Positions 31,665 to 41,400 of a DNA stretch of 55,000 bases are shown piece by piece. The DNA comes from Prorocentrum cordatum (taxonomy: Eukaryota > Sar > Dinophyceae > Prorocentrales > Prorocentraceae), in contig CAUYUJ010019904.1 of assembly GCA_963575745.1 (NCBI GenBank), positions 586,359 through 641,358 of the forward strand, read 5' to 3'. How positions within the stretch are numbered: the stretch's first letter is position 1; each line of letters starts with the position of its first letter. The notes beneath the pieces were generated by a model, which was not told the origin of the DNA, searched no databases, and worked only from the letters and a program-made list of their open reading frames with translations. The translations under genes and the position numbers were made by a program.

Positions 31665-32560
31665 TCATATCATCTGATTACGCGGGGAGAGGTTCGCTTC
31701 CTCCTCGAGGAAGCGCGCGCGAGCGACGTCTGGGAGGGGACGTCCTCTAGCGTCGGCTTCTGCCCGCCGTTGATCGCGACGCAACACGTAGTCCGTCAGA
31801 GTATAGCCCCTTCTTGTCATGTAGTCGACCAGCGCGTAGTTACAGGCAAGCCGTTCCTTGTCGCCCGGACGTTGGCCGCTGAGCACTTCTACGTGAGCCA
31901 GCAGACGAGATACTCCCTTCGCGTCGTCTACGGATCTCCAAACCGGGCGGAACTGGACCTGCAGCTCGACTGGCAGGGACTCGGCCGGCCCGCACGCCTG
32001 GACTTCGGGCGGATGTCCTGTGCGTCGGGCCCAGACACCTCGAGGCGTTCCATTCCCAGCCATGTCGGTGGTGGGCCAAAATCCCGCGAGAGATCTTCTC
32101 CGGAGACGTGGGCCCAGCCCCCGCCGCCAGCGCTCCACCATCCCCATGACGGGTCGCGAGCACCCCCGCCAGCCCAGGCCTCGGTCGCGGGCGCGAACGC
32201 CGTCGCGCGACCGCCGTGGCGCCACCACTCCCCCTGGGAGTCAGCACACGGCGCCTCTGGCCTGGGGGGCGGGGCCATCGCTTCCTCGGCCTCAGTGCGC
32301 CAGGAATCGCTCGGGCGCAGGCGCAGCGGCTTGGCCTGCGTCGTCGGCTGCGGAGGCGGCCCGAATGGAACCCCAGGCGTTTGTCCACCAGTTTGGAGTT
32401 TAGATGGTCGCTGGAGTTCGCCTGGTCGACCTCCACCAGCTGGCACTCCTTCCCCATAGGGCATGTCGTTGAAACCAAATCGGGGCCCTTGGCGGGCGAG
32501 GTACAGTTCTATCTTCACGATTTGGAACCTCAGTTCGTCGTACTCCAGTCCTCTCGACAA
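31665..32560 (-). pseudogene. copia gag N-terminal and central parts
   Basis: Two overlapping minus frames. The first (32560-31928) contains DPSWGWWSAGGGGWAHVSGE, then DLSRDFGPPPTWLGMERLEV, ending near 31950. The second (32228-31665) continues with TGHPPEVQACGPAESLPVEL, QVQFRPVWRSVDDAKGVSRL, LAHVEVLSGQRPGDKERLAC and YVLRRDQRRAEADARGRPLP. The pattern YxPPPxWxG followed by LPxELQxQ fits the nucleocapsid-type gag I associate with dinoflagellate copia elements. A single frameshift near 31990 joins them. The first in-frame ATG that makes sense is not clear. A stop at about 31665 separates it from the next segment. Confidence 0.7.
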
Positions 32561-32653
32561 CCACGAGCTCCGCTTACCACTGTTACAGGACGGGCGGCCT
32601 CTGATGACGATCGGAGGGACGGGAGGAGAATCAACGAGACATTTCAGTACGCA

Positions 32654-32687
32654 ACAGACATGTCTGTGCCTCTACGCGTAGAGGCAC
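32654..32687. repeat. two adjacent perfect palindromes (14 and 22 bp)
   Basis: A 14-bp palindrome (ACAGACA/TGTCTGT, 32654-32667) overlaps by two bases a 22-bp palindrome at 32666-32687 (half-site GTGCCTCTACG). Both are exact. They lie between the 3' end of the ORF1-like gene and the gag start of the copia element, both on minus. They could be terminator-like hairpins, a recombination end or an insertion scar. Confidence 0.8.
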
Positions 32688-33571
32688 CCCAAGAATAAAG
32701 GGCTGCGGGGAGGGGGCGAGAGAGCGGAGTGCCCGAAGAGAGGGAAAGGATAGGGAACCCCAGGACCCCGAGAGGGGGGGCACGGGGACAGTATGCGGTC
32801 GTGTCCGTTTTCACCTCTGACTTCGAATACCTCCAACCCAGGACAGATTTCCGATGACCGAACAGGAAGTTTTCTGGCACACGCTTCTCGATAGGCTGGT
32901 CGGCGCGGGTCGACCTTGTTCGATTGGCATTGGATCTGCGTTTGTCCGATGGTGCTCACGAATTTCCCCCGGACGCTGCCAGACCCTCCTTTTGCGAAGA
33001 TGATGCTGTTGAAGTCGCCCTTCATGACAAGACCCGATGGCTCAAGAGCACTTGTACGTCGGATGTGAACTCGAAGGAATTCCACGGCGGAGTGAACATC
33101 AGGAAAACCCCCGAAACTACCAATCACGGCGTGCTCCCGATCCTGGTTCGTGGTGAGCTCAGCGAACTGGCGCTCAAACTCCAGCAACTTACCCTCAACC
33201 TGAGATGTGGTAGTTGCCCCAGAGCGCGCAGATGGTGATGCCATCGACGGGGACCTGGCACTGGAATTATCCAAAGCATGTATACGATCGCTGAGTTGCT
33301 GCATGTCGTACTTGATCGGGTCCAAGGCCTCCTGCAGCTCTCCTCTGGAAATTCTGTGCTCCTTTATAGTTTCGATGTCCCTGTGAATGGGCTTCAAATA
33401 CTGTTTGAACATGCCCCCGATCGCTGTCGTACTGATCCCTCCTAGGGCGGATCCAGCTGCACCTCCCGTTCCACTATCGATCGCGTTCATGGTGATCTCC
33501 TTCGTCGGCTTGCTCGTTCTTCCTTTTCCTGCTCCACCATTTGCCCGAAAGTCATCGTCTACCCCGTGCAT
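32672..33571 (-). pseudogene. ORF1-like protein with coiled coil and RNA-binding-like region, frameshifted
   Basis: A minus frame runs from ATG at 33571 to 32672 (299 codons). Residues 1-20 are short and polar; then MFKQYLKPIHRDIETIKEHR, ELQEALDPIKYDMQQLSDRI and VEGKLLEFERQFAELT look like amphipathic or coiled-coil helices (about residues 45-150). Then IGSFGGFPDVHSAVEFLRVH and GLVMKGDFNSIIFAKG resemble an RRM-type strand-helix order. Near 32885 the conserved sense passes to another frame (ENFLFGHRKSVLGWRYSKSE, 32880-32790), so the gene is frameshifted. I associate this chain with an RNA-binding ORF found upstream of polymerases in dinoflagellate LINEs or in a related host family; I cannot verify this. 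A spliced-leader remnant lies about 150 bp upstream (33719-33739). Confidence 0.6.
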
Positions 33572-33718
33572 CTCGTGAAGTGGGCTGTGAATATGCTGCT
33601 TGAAAAGCTGCCTGACGGGTGCGCCTGGCAGGCGCTTCCCATCATCGCCTGGGCACAGCCTGCAGCCCCCGCCGGGCGAGCGTTGAGCCCCAATGCTAAC
33701 TTGTTTAAGCCGTCGCGG

Positions 33719-33739
33719 CTTGCGCAAAAATGGCTACGG
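33719..33739 (-). other. spliced-leader remnant upstream of the ORF1-like gene
   Basis: Read on minus from 33739, the sequence begins CCGTAGCCATTTT and ends GCGCAAG: 19 of 21 bases match the dinoflagellate spliced leader (two changes in the GGCTCAAG end). The next bases, CCGCGACGGCTTAAAC, keep the spacing CC-N5-GGCT-N-AA of a truncated second leader but are weak. Upstream it carries ATATTCGGGGC, similar to the bases upstream of the remnant at 41740. It fits a gene returned to the genome through a trans-spliced cDNA. Confidence 0.75.
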
Positions 33740-33744
33740 GCCCC

Positions 33745-34745
33745 GAATATGCCTCCAAGAGGCTCCCAGGAAGCTCCCAGGAGGCCCCAAGAGTACCCCC
33801 AGAGGCTCCCAAGATGCCCCCTCCTCCTCCTCCTCCTCCTCCTCCTCCTCCGCCTCCTCCTCCTCCTCATCCTCCTCTTCCTATTCCTCCCCCTCCTCCT
33901 CCTCCTGATCTTCCCCGCCATGCTCCCCCAAGTGTTCCCCGAAGAGTTTCCACAACGGCTGGGGGAACACACGGTCCGGTAGCTTTGCAGAGCTCTTGCC
34001 ACAACGCTCGGCCACATGGGCGATTCCAAAAGGCGGGGGGCGGCAAAGGTTCGCCGTAGGCGTCTTCGATCCGCTGGCCCGAAAGCGTGCCAGAGGGGTA
34101 CTCGGCGCGCCGGGTTTTACTTCTTGGCCGTTCGAAAAGGTTCTTGGTGGTCTTCGGCCCGACCAACCGGCCACCTGGAAGAACCCGTCTCCGTGGGCGT
34201 TTCCGTTCCAGATGGCTCCAAGAGAGCCCCTGTCTCCCTCGACTCGGCCCAAGATGGCCCACGTGCATCCAAGAAGGCTCAAGACGCCTCCAAGACGGTC
34301 CCAGACCAGGATGCCCGCAAGACGGCCCAGAGGACCCCCAAGAAGACTCCAAGAGGACCCCTAGGAGGGCCTCTCGAGGCAAACAAACGGCATGCATCTC
34401 GCGTGCTTCATGTTTTCGGGTTCTCTCATTTTCGGTCTTAACGCTTATATATAATCTACGACAGCCCAAGAGGTCACCAAAATCATTCCAAGACTGCCCA
34501 AAAGGCCCCCGCCCAGGAGGGCCTCAACACGACCCACGATGTCCCCAGACAGCCCGAAGACGGCTCTGCAGGACCCCAAGAGAACCACAAGGCCCAGAGA
34601 GGTCCCCAAGACTGCCTCCCAAGGCGCCAGACGGCCCCAGAGCGTCCCAAGACAGCCCAACAGAGCCAAAAGACAACTCTGGAGGGCCCGAGGAAGACCC
34701 CAAAAGCCCGACGAGAGCCCCAACCGCCCCTAAGACGGCCGCGGA
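33745..34745. repeat. CCAAGAGGC-type purine-rich repeat and CTCCTC tract
   Basis: Loose repeats of CCAAGAGGCTCC, AAGACGGCCC and CCCAAGACNGCC run through 33755-33815 and 34210-34740. 33815-33905 is a (CTC)n tract. The words recall those of the 43.7-45.9 kb satellite (CAAGATGGCCC). Arg/Pro-rich frames on both strands are artefacts. Confidence 0.6.
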
Positions 34746-35289
34746 GGGCACTTTCCCCAGTGTCGCTTCCCCACCGCATGGGGTAACACGCAGTCCACTA
34801 GCATGGCTGGACTTGTGGCCGACTAACTAGCCAGAGGAGTCTTCGATAGCATCGCATGCTCAAAATGGGAATGCTAGGACCTGTCACGCAAGCGCCTAAA
34901 TATTGTGCACAAGCTCACTGCGTATCCGACCATGAAAGGCGTCTCCAACGGCAAGATGCGGCCTTCACTCGCCGCAGGCATCTCCGATCCGGCTGCTCTC
35001 GCCTGCGGCGCAGGCCGTGCGCGGTCATTCTGGCGAAAGCCTCGGCATGCGGCGACAAGAACCCAGACTCCGACGGATTGATTTTCGTCAATCCGCGGGC
35101 CCCAGAAGTCTCGACACCTTCCCTGGGACAGCTTGACGTCCTAGACTCATTTCTGATAGCCCTGGGGCCCGACGACGGCGGCCGCCAGCGGCGACAACGA
35201 AGGAAAAACTCCAGGGTGCAACAAAACAATGCGCAGGAGATTTGGGGGGGGTCGCAACCCCCCTGAACACCCACTGACCAAGCCCAGCC
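34746..35289. other. no gene recognised
   Basis: A plus frame (34856-35266) and a minus frame (35274-34915) overlap with no motif on either. It lies directly upstream of the plus-strand LINE and may be its decayed leader, but no endonuclease residues are visible. Confidence 0.3.
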
Positions 35290-35589
35290 CGGTCGTCGGA
35301 TTCACCCGTCTCTCTTCCTCATGCCAACCCCTCCCCTCTGGAGTGGACGTGATAGGTGATCCGTCTACGCCCGATTTGATTAACCGAGTTCTCTCCCTGG
35401 CTCAGGAAACAGAGGCCGTCTTCTTGGCCAGCAAAGAGGAAGCTTGGAAATGCTGGGTCAGGGACGCCTTTCTGGACGGGGCCAAAGCTGCCCATAGGTT
35501 TACCAAGGCATCGGATCCAACCGTTCGAGCTGGCCGACGATGCGTACAGTGAGTGGGTCCACATTTGGACCACTCACTCTTGCGACGAT

Positions 35590-36549
35590 TTGCCGTTGCC
35601 GAGCGATTCGAAGGATTGGGCGAGCTTGCCGCCGATCGGGGTTGACGATTTGAGGAGGGCGATCTCGAGATTTCTCCCGAAGACGGCGGTCGGCTGCTGT
35701 AAGATCCACCCTCGTTCGCTCCAGAACGTCTCTGATGCTATGCTAGCTGCGCTGGCGTCGTTGCTCATGCAATGCGAGAAGGCACTCGTTTGGCCAAGCA
35801 GGCGTCTTGTCAGCTGGCCAGTGGGACTGCCAAAACCAGATGGCGGCCACCGTTGAATAGCTATTCTAGACACTTTCCTACGCGTGGGGCCGTGTCCTCC
35901 GCGCTGTCACTGATGATTGGGGGGCGGGTAGCCGCGCCCGGGAGTTCTGGGGGACTGGGAAGGAAAGGAACGCTTCAGACTCAGCTTTCGATTTAAGCCT
36001 GTCGGCCGAAGTTGCTAGAGCTAGAGGCTGGTACTCGTTTACGCGTCTGCTCGATATGATTAATGCTACGATACGATCAAGCTCCCCGTCCTGTTCCAGA
36101 TTTTTAGGCAGGTTGGTTTCCCGCTTCGTCTTGGGTGGATGGTTATCCAGACCTGTGTTGCCCCTCGGAGGATCGACGCGTTCGGTTCCCTGTCCGAGCC
36201 ATTCGTTTCCTTCCGGGGGATTGTGGCTGGCTGCTCCGCGGCCACATCGATTATGATGGCTGTTCTGTTACAGCCAGCCAGGTTCGTGATCCTACGGTTC
36301 CCTGTCCCAACGAGAGCGTCAATGGATGATGCGTCGCTGCACTGGTCGGGCCCCGACCCAGCGAGAGGTAGAGTGGTTCTGGCTGCGGCTCGAGAGTTAC
36401 GTCGTCTTGTTCGCCCGATAGGCCTTCTGCTGCAACCTGAGAAGTCGGGACTTGTCGCCACCAGCTTGGCCGCTTCCAAAGCATTCGGCAATGTCGGCCA
36501 AGCTGATGGGGATGCGAGGCTATGTTCACATGCGCAACCTGGGTCATGA
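35590..36549 (+). pseudogene. LINE reverse transcriptase, N-terminal and catalytic parts
   Basis: A plus frame at 35590-35853 reads LPPIGVDDLRRAISRFLPKT, then AVGCCKIHPRSLQNVSDAML and WPSRRLVSWPVGLPKPDGGH, ending at TGA. It fits the RT N-terminal region ending in P-K-P-D-G-G. 35860-36130 is decayed; motif A cannot be placed. A second frame (36139-36549) reads FRGIVAGCSAATSIM (motif B, about 36211-36255) and SMDDASLHWSG (motif C, SMDD at about 36319-36330, both Asp kept). AARELRRLVRPIGLLLQPEK fits the thumb entry. Not functional because of the stop and the lost middle. Confidence 0.8.
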
Positions 36550-37372
36550 TTTGTTCGACAGGCGTACTCTCCGCAAGGTGGAAGCCAACGGGCGAGCAGC
36601 GTTGGTCAGGCGAAAGAATCGCATCCAGGTGTTGAAGAAATCCGCGGGCATCAAGGTCGCAGGGTTGTGGCGCACTGGCCTCATGTCCAGTGGAGGCCAT
36701 GGGGCCTCGGTGTCTGGAGCCACTAATACTACGCTCAGAACCTCGAGAGCCGTAGCCGGGAGCCTTATGGGCGCTGGCGGTGCTACTCACGTGACGGGTT
36801 TCTTGTATACACACAAGGATCCCAGCTATGACCCCTTTGTCGATGCCACTATCCCCCTTGCGCTCAGATATTGTTGCTGGGTCTGGGATCGGAAAGCGTC
36901 CGATTCAGACTTGAGAGTGGCTGGTTCGACAGCTCGCGCTCGTTTGCAGGACCGCCCCCATTGGAACAGAGCGCAAGGACCGATAGGGGCGGTCATCTTA
37001 TCCTTGCGTCGTGTCGGTTGGGATTTGATATCTCACCATCAGCTGCGGACTGGCCAGGGCAAAATCATATCTTTTTTCACCACCTGCCCCTGGGATGTCA
37101 AGCAGCGCTTGCGCGAGGGCATCAGCCGAGCTCAGGTTCGCCAGATCTTAGAGGCGATCCCTGAGGCCTTGGGCGACGAACCTGTCTGGGGGCGCGCGCT
37201 CCGAATAGGGATTTTGTCTGTTAAGGACCCCATCCAGGCAAGCGGCCTTAAGGGGCCTCATCAGCGGGGAGCTCTGACCGCCAGCCAAAACGCATCAGCA
37301 TGGCCTTGTGGCCAGTCCAAAGTGCGAACTGGGATGCGATGCGACAGGCTCTTTCGGTCACCAATCATATGA
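36452..37372 (+). pseudogene. LINE polymerase thumb and connection region
   Basis: An open plus frame of 306 codons starts in the overlap with the RT segment. It reads KLMGMRGYVHMRNLGHDLFD, ... LMSSGGHGASVSGATNTTLR, and AQGPIGAVILSLRRVGWDLI, then VKQRLREGISRAQVRQILEA. This is the usual post-RT chain of the dinoflagellate LINE family: a Gly-rich A-x-x-x-G-A-x-V-x-G-x-x helix start, then a basic helical part with LRRVGWD. It is the longest continuous part of the element. One frameshift joins it to the RT segment; another precedes the RNase H. Confidence 0.7.
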
Positions 37373-37573
37373 ATGCAAAAAACGTTTGGTAACCAAGTGA
37401 TGACCCAGCCGAGGCATCAATTTTTCTGACGACGTGCTGGAGCATGGCAAACGGCTGAGAGACAAAGCGAAAGGTACCCCCCCCCGGCGGCGTACGGCGT
37501 TCCTCTTCTCCCCCTCTGCATCGACCTGCCCCAGCCAGATACACCCCCCCCCCAGTATTGGGGAGCCGCGAAC

Positions 37574-38110
37574 TTGCCGCGGGGATTTCAACTTTTTACT
37601 GACGGATCTGGTATTTCCAACGGTCCACCCGAAGCATGTCGCTGCGGGTGGGCCGTCGTCGAACTTAGTCCTGGGGGCTGGCCCGTGCGGGCTTGTTTCG
37701 GGCCCCTCCCGGGGGCCATCCAAACGGTGCCTCGGGCCGAAAGGTATGCGCTGCTGCAGGCGATCCGTCACGGCCCGAGTACAGTCGAGATAGACAGCGA
37801 CCACCTCTGCGGTGCATGAGGCATCTAGATGGTCGGCTGCCTTGGCCACAGGCAGCCGCAAGCATGCGGGCATCTGGCGTAATAATCTTCAGGAGTGCCC
37901 AGCGGGAACTCCGCCCAGCGAGAAGCCCCGTATCCGCTGGACCCCGGCCCACGGAAACCTCGACTCCCTCTTGTTCGGCGAGTCTTCTTTGAGCCTGAAT
38001 CGAACTGTGCGCACCGCGATCTTCGATTATCTGGGCAACCTGTGGGCTGATGTTTTCGCGAAGCTAGGGGCGAGGCAGCATGCAGTTGCCAGCCTTGCCA
38101 CTTCAACGCT
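37574..38110 (+). pseudogene. LINE RNase H domain
   Basis: The plus frame 37574-37819 reads QLFTDGSGISNGPPEACRCG (first Asp near 37601), VPRAERYALLQAIRHG (Glu near 37740) and STVEIDSDHLCG (third Asp near 37793), then stops. The next frame (37812 on) continues with HAGIWRNNLQ, PRIRWTPAHGNLDSL (catalytic-loop His) and DYLGNLWADVFAKLGAR (fourth Asp). All four RNase H type I residues and the His are seen, spread over two frames, so the domain is nearly intact apart from a frameshift or stop at about 37815. RNase H would remove RNA from the RNA-DNA hybrid during retrotransposition. Confidence 0.8.
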
Positions 38111-38790
38111 CAAAGCGCACCTGAGTGACGTGAAAAAGACGTACAGATTTTTGGGTCAGGTTGCTCAGTACGTTGTGTCGCAGGCCGAGCCCACTTCCAT
38201 GTCTGACAGGCCCAAACGAAACCTCACGGTGCGGCCTCAGCTTTCTCTCCTCTCGCACGACCTCGAGGTGGTGGAAGGCGGGGGGGTGAGATGTACGTGG
38301 TGCCTCTGCTCGGGCAAGACCTCGCTTTCGAGAGCGAAGGTTGAGCAGCCTGGCAACAAGTGTGAGCCGACACCGCTCCACTTATTTCTTTCTGCGGCAA
38401 GAGCTGAGCGTCACAATGGTCTACTCCCGAGGGCACGCAGTGATGCAGTCTTACGCGCCTGTCGTGAGTTGGGTCTCATGTACGATAGCCTGCATGTGCA
38501 GGCGCTGGAGTCCTTTGAGTATCGTGGCCACCTGGTTCAGGCCACCGTCAAGTACTTGCTGTACCGCCGCTGCGGCGCTCGCGCCTCCATCGAGGCCCCT
38601 GTTTGGAGGGGCCTCTTGGCCGACTGTCGTGGGCCTGCCGAGAGGCCTCGGTGCAGTCTTGGCGCATCGAGGCTGCTCTGGCAGGTCGCGAGGTCCGCTA
38701 GGTGCGCCAGCCATGGGGGTAGGCAGCGGCTGGTGCCGTCGTGCTGCTTGCCATCACGGTTGGTGTCCTAGGGGCCCTCGGCCTGAGCGG
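38111..38790 (+). pseudogene. C-terminal extension of the LINE polyprotein
   Basis: Open plus frame following the RNase H: SDVKKTYRFLGQVAQYVVSQ, then HDLEVVEGGGVRCTWCLCSG (a C-T-W-C-L-C cluster near 38290-38315), then CRELGLMYDSLHVQALESFE and EYRGHLVQATVKYLLYRRCG, ending at the stop near 38771. The Cys cluster suggests a zinc-binding site partly conserved; no second pair is clear. It is continuous in frame with the second half of the RNase H, so I take it as the end of the polyprotein. Confidence 0.55.
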
Positions 38791-38959
38791 AGGGTTGCAG
38801 GACCGTAACGGCGGGAATCCTGCGCCCTCACCCTTTTCCCTTGCCCGCCAGCCCTCATTCGAATCGGATGTTGCGCCTCGGCCTGATCCCTGATCCATGA
38901 CCCCCACACCTTCTCACCCTCTCCCCTTCACCCCTGCTCCCCCGACTTCCTCACCTCCC

Positions 38960-39060
38960 CAAGTGAGGAAGACGGAGGCCCCCGAGGTCTCGGGAGATCT
39001 CTGGAGGTTTCTGGAGATCTCTGGAGACCTGGAGGTAGTCTTCCATCGGTGTTACTTGCT
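38960..39060. repeat. GGAGGTCTC-type low-complexity module
   Basis: Contains GAGGTCTCGGGAGATCTCTG and CTGGAGATCTCTGGAGACCTGG; the same style as the modules beside the GAC arrays. A short GAC run follows at about 39127-39155. It lies just 3' of the LINE. Confidence 0.55.
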
Positions 39061-40690
39061 GGCTCTCTCTCCCCCTCCATCGTTGCCTTGAGCCGGGGGT
39101 GCGGATGCGCTTGAGCGGCTTGAAGGACGACGAGGACGAAGACGACGACGAGGGCCCCCCCCTAGTGTCCGGCTGGGGCCCGCGCGATCTGCCCGTAGCG
39201 CTCGAACTTCGCGCGGACCTCGGCCTGCGGCGCTCCGGCCAGGGCGCGCACGCCACGGCCCGCCGGGCGGCGCGCGCCCTCCGCCGGCCCCCCCTGGGGC
39301 GCGCGGAGCCAGGCGCTTGCCAGGACTGCCTCTCCTCCGGAGCGGCGCAGCGCGGAGAGGCAAGGAGGTCCATGAGCCTGCACCTCGCGGACCGTGCAGC
39401 TGAGAGAGCGCGAAACCCAGAGGGAGGAAGCAGGACGACGAGCAGGGGGAGGGACCAGCAGGAGAGCAATTGTCATCATCATTCGCTTTTGCTTGTAATC
39501 TATCCCCAATCGGCATCGTGTCCTCCACCCGCTGCCATGTCTGGGATTACGCACATCTGACCACGTCATCTCACTTTCCCAGCATATGCCTTAGGCTCTC
39601 GTGAAGCATAGTTCCTCCACGACTAATAGTTTCTGAATGGCACGTTTGACAGTGCACTCCTACGCTCGTCAAGACAGGGCTCCCCACCGCAAATACTTGA
39701 TTGTGATAGGTGGTCAGTCACGGGCTCCTTCATCTCTCTTCCATTCCCTTCCTGATCGTACCGCCTTACGCCTGTCCCTGTTACACGCGTGATATTTCCG
39801 CGGGCGACGTCGTCGTCGTCGTCCTCATCCTCGTCGTCGTCGTCGTCGTCGTCGTCGTCAAGCGCGGGCTCTGGAGTCACGCTCGAACCCAGGATTGGGA
39901 TCGCAGGACCACCACACACCTCCTCCCCTTGTCCTCCTCCTCCTCTTCCTGTTTTTCTATTACCCTGTTCCTCCTCCCCCTCCTCCCCCATAGGCCATGA
40001 TGTGATGGCCTCGACCTGTTAATCGAGGAATCAAAATTGCCGAATCGATGCTCACAGAGTCGAACTCGAAGATGCAGTTTTGGAGCAAACTGCTTGTCGA
40101 CGGGTATGGCGGCGAAAGTGCCGGCACCCCTCGTGACTAAGATGCGACTCGCAACTGCCATCCCACATCTTGGCAAAGCAAGACTTTTCAAAACCGAGAT
40201 ATTCCATCTGTCTACTTTCGGCTGCGAGTTCGGCGTTCTTTGACCTGGCATTCCTCTTGCGAATCAAGCTCGACACCACCTGTGTATGTGGGTTAACGAC
40301 CAAACAGTCGAGCATACTATATTTCCCGTAAGTAAAGGTAGAAAAGGAAGACGGTCACGAGTCCTTTTTTCCAGGGCGCCATGATGGATGCAGCGCGGTA
40401 TGTTGCACCAATACCTGAAACGATAAATCCGCGGTAGACAAGGATAAAATGGTGATGTGAGCGAGGCGCACAGCCAGGGGCGGCCAGCACACCACGCGCT
40501 GAAGCAAGAAGCGTGCAGCCAGTGGGCAGGTGGCCGCGGCCGGGCAGGGCCTCAGCCGGCGCACAGCGCAACCATTGGGCAGGAAGCCGTGCCCGCGGGG
40601 GGGGGGGGAGGGCGCCCCACCCAGGGTGGGCGGCGTGAGGAATGGGAAACACCAGACCAGTGGAAAGAAGGTGGGAGCGCTGAAGGCGGA
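39061..40690. other. no gene recognised; GTC microsatellite at 39806-39860
   Basis: The GC-rich part (39150-39430) has overlapping open frames on both strands without motifs. 39806-39860 is (GTC)n. A short AT-richer stretch (40030-40330) has no coding signal I can support. Nothing else seen. Confidence 0.4.
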
Positions 40691-40940
40691 CGAGCGGATG
40701 GCGCCTCGCCTGGGGTGGATGACGCGCCAGGGGCATGGAGGCAGGGAAGGGCGCGTCAACTGGGGTGGACGACGCGCCTGTGAGAACGCACCTAACAAAC
40801 GAACGGACAGGTTGAACAGAAGCTGAAGCAAGCCCACAGCGCCAGGCGCACAACCTGGGATTGATGGCGCGTCTGGGGGGCGGAATCTGGCGCACCAACT
40901 GGGGTGGAAGGCGCGCCGACCGAAACGCACCTTACAACTG
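40690..40940. repeat. CTGGGGTGGANGACGCGCC tandem repeats
   Basis: At about 40695, 40755 and 40895 the words GCCTGGGGTGGATGACGCGCC and AACTGGGGTGGACGACGCGCC (or AAGGCGCGCC) recur; the latter two are followed by GARAACGCACCTNACAAC. Spacing is irregular (60 and 140 bp). Confidence 0.7.
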
Positions 40941-40979
40941 TGGAGGGGGAAGGAGGACACGCACACACACACACACACA

Positions 40980-41400
40980 GATCCCAAGATCGCCAGTTCC
41001 ACTTGTTCTCGTGTCTGGAGCAAGGCACATCATTTCCAGCCGAGCGGAAAATAATTCGCGCCCAGACGCAACTCGGAGTTTCCCTGAAGCAGCGGCGCGT
41101 GAGAAGGTATTCCAAGAAAACGCTGACAAAAGAATGCAGTCGAGCGAAGCGAGGAAAGCAAAAAGGCGAATGCAGGGGACAAGGAGGGAGGGAGACTTGA
41201 GCAAGTACGTCGACGGGCAAGGTCGATGCGGCGATCATCCAACTGCTCTGCACATCACTTTTGCTTGTTAAAAGCGGCCAAAGATTTAGCCCGCAGATCC
41301 CAAGATCGCCGGTTCCACTTGTTATCGTGTCTGGAGCAAGGCACATCATTTCCAGCCGAGCGGAAAGAATTTGCGCCCAGACGCAACTCGGAGCTTCCCA
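40980..41400. repeat. 105-bp direct repeat pair
   Basis: 40980-41085 and 41296-41400 are about 94% identical: GATCCCAAGATCGCC, CACTTGTT, TCGTGTCTGGAGCAAGGCAC and CGCAACTCGGAG. The first follows a CA run; the second lies at the 3' end of the PPR retrocopy (minus sense). The spacer (41086-41295) is not repeated. The sequence may be a transcript 3' region or a short dispersed element. Confidence 0.9.

Larger units (their letters stand above)
24600..32560 (-). mobile_element. degenerate Ty1/copia-type retrotransposon, near full length
   Basis: Reading minus from 32560 to 24640, the parts come in copia order: gag, zinc knuckle, protease, an extra domain with a PPxCxxFS motif, pre-integrase zinc region, integrase, linker, reverse transcriptase, RNase H. 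Integrase before polymerase defines the copia arrangement. The total, about 8 kb, is long for copia because of the extra segment between protease and integrase. Every part is broken by frame changes or stops and several catalytic residues are gone, so the copy is dead. I found no convincing pair of LTRs: the 5' side meets the ORF1-like gene at about 32690, the 3' side the repeat cluster at 23.5-24.3 kb. A 167-bp palindromic insert splits the integrase. Confidence 0.85.
35290..38790 (+). mobile_element. degenerate LINE-type retrotransposon with RNase H
   Basis: Plus-strand parts in order: a pre-RT segment (35400-35520, WKCWVRDAFLDGAKAAHRFT), RT (35590-37372 across frames), and an RNase H domain with its C-terminal extension (37574-38771). 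The apurinic-type endonuclease expected upstream is missing, fitting the 5' truncation common in LINEs. Several frameshifts and stops make the copy dead. No poly-A tail or target duplication was found. It faces the copia element and differs in sequence from the minus-strand LINE at 18.5-20.2 kb. Confidence 0.8.

Noticed and set aside
39085-39125. Possible spliced-leader remnants (CTTGAGCCGGGGG and CTTGAGCGGCTTG)
   Set aside because: Only GGCTCAAG or a shorter word matches; the T-run and 5' half are absent.
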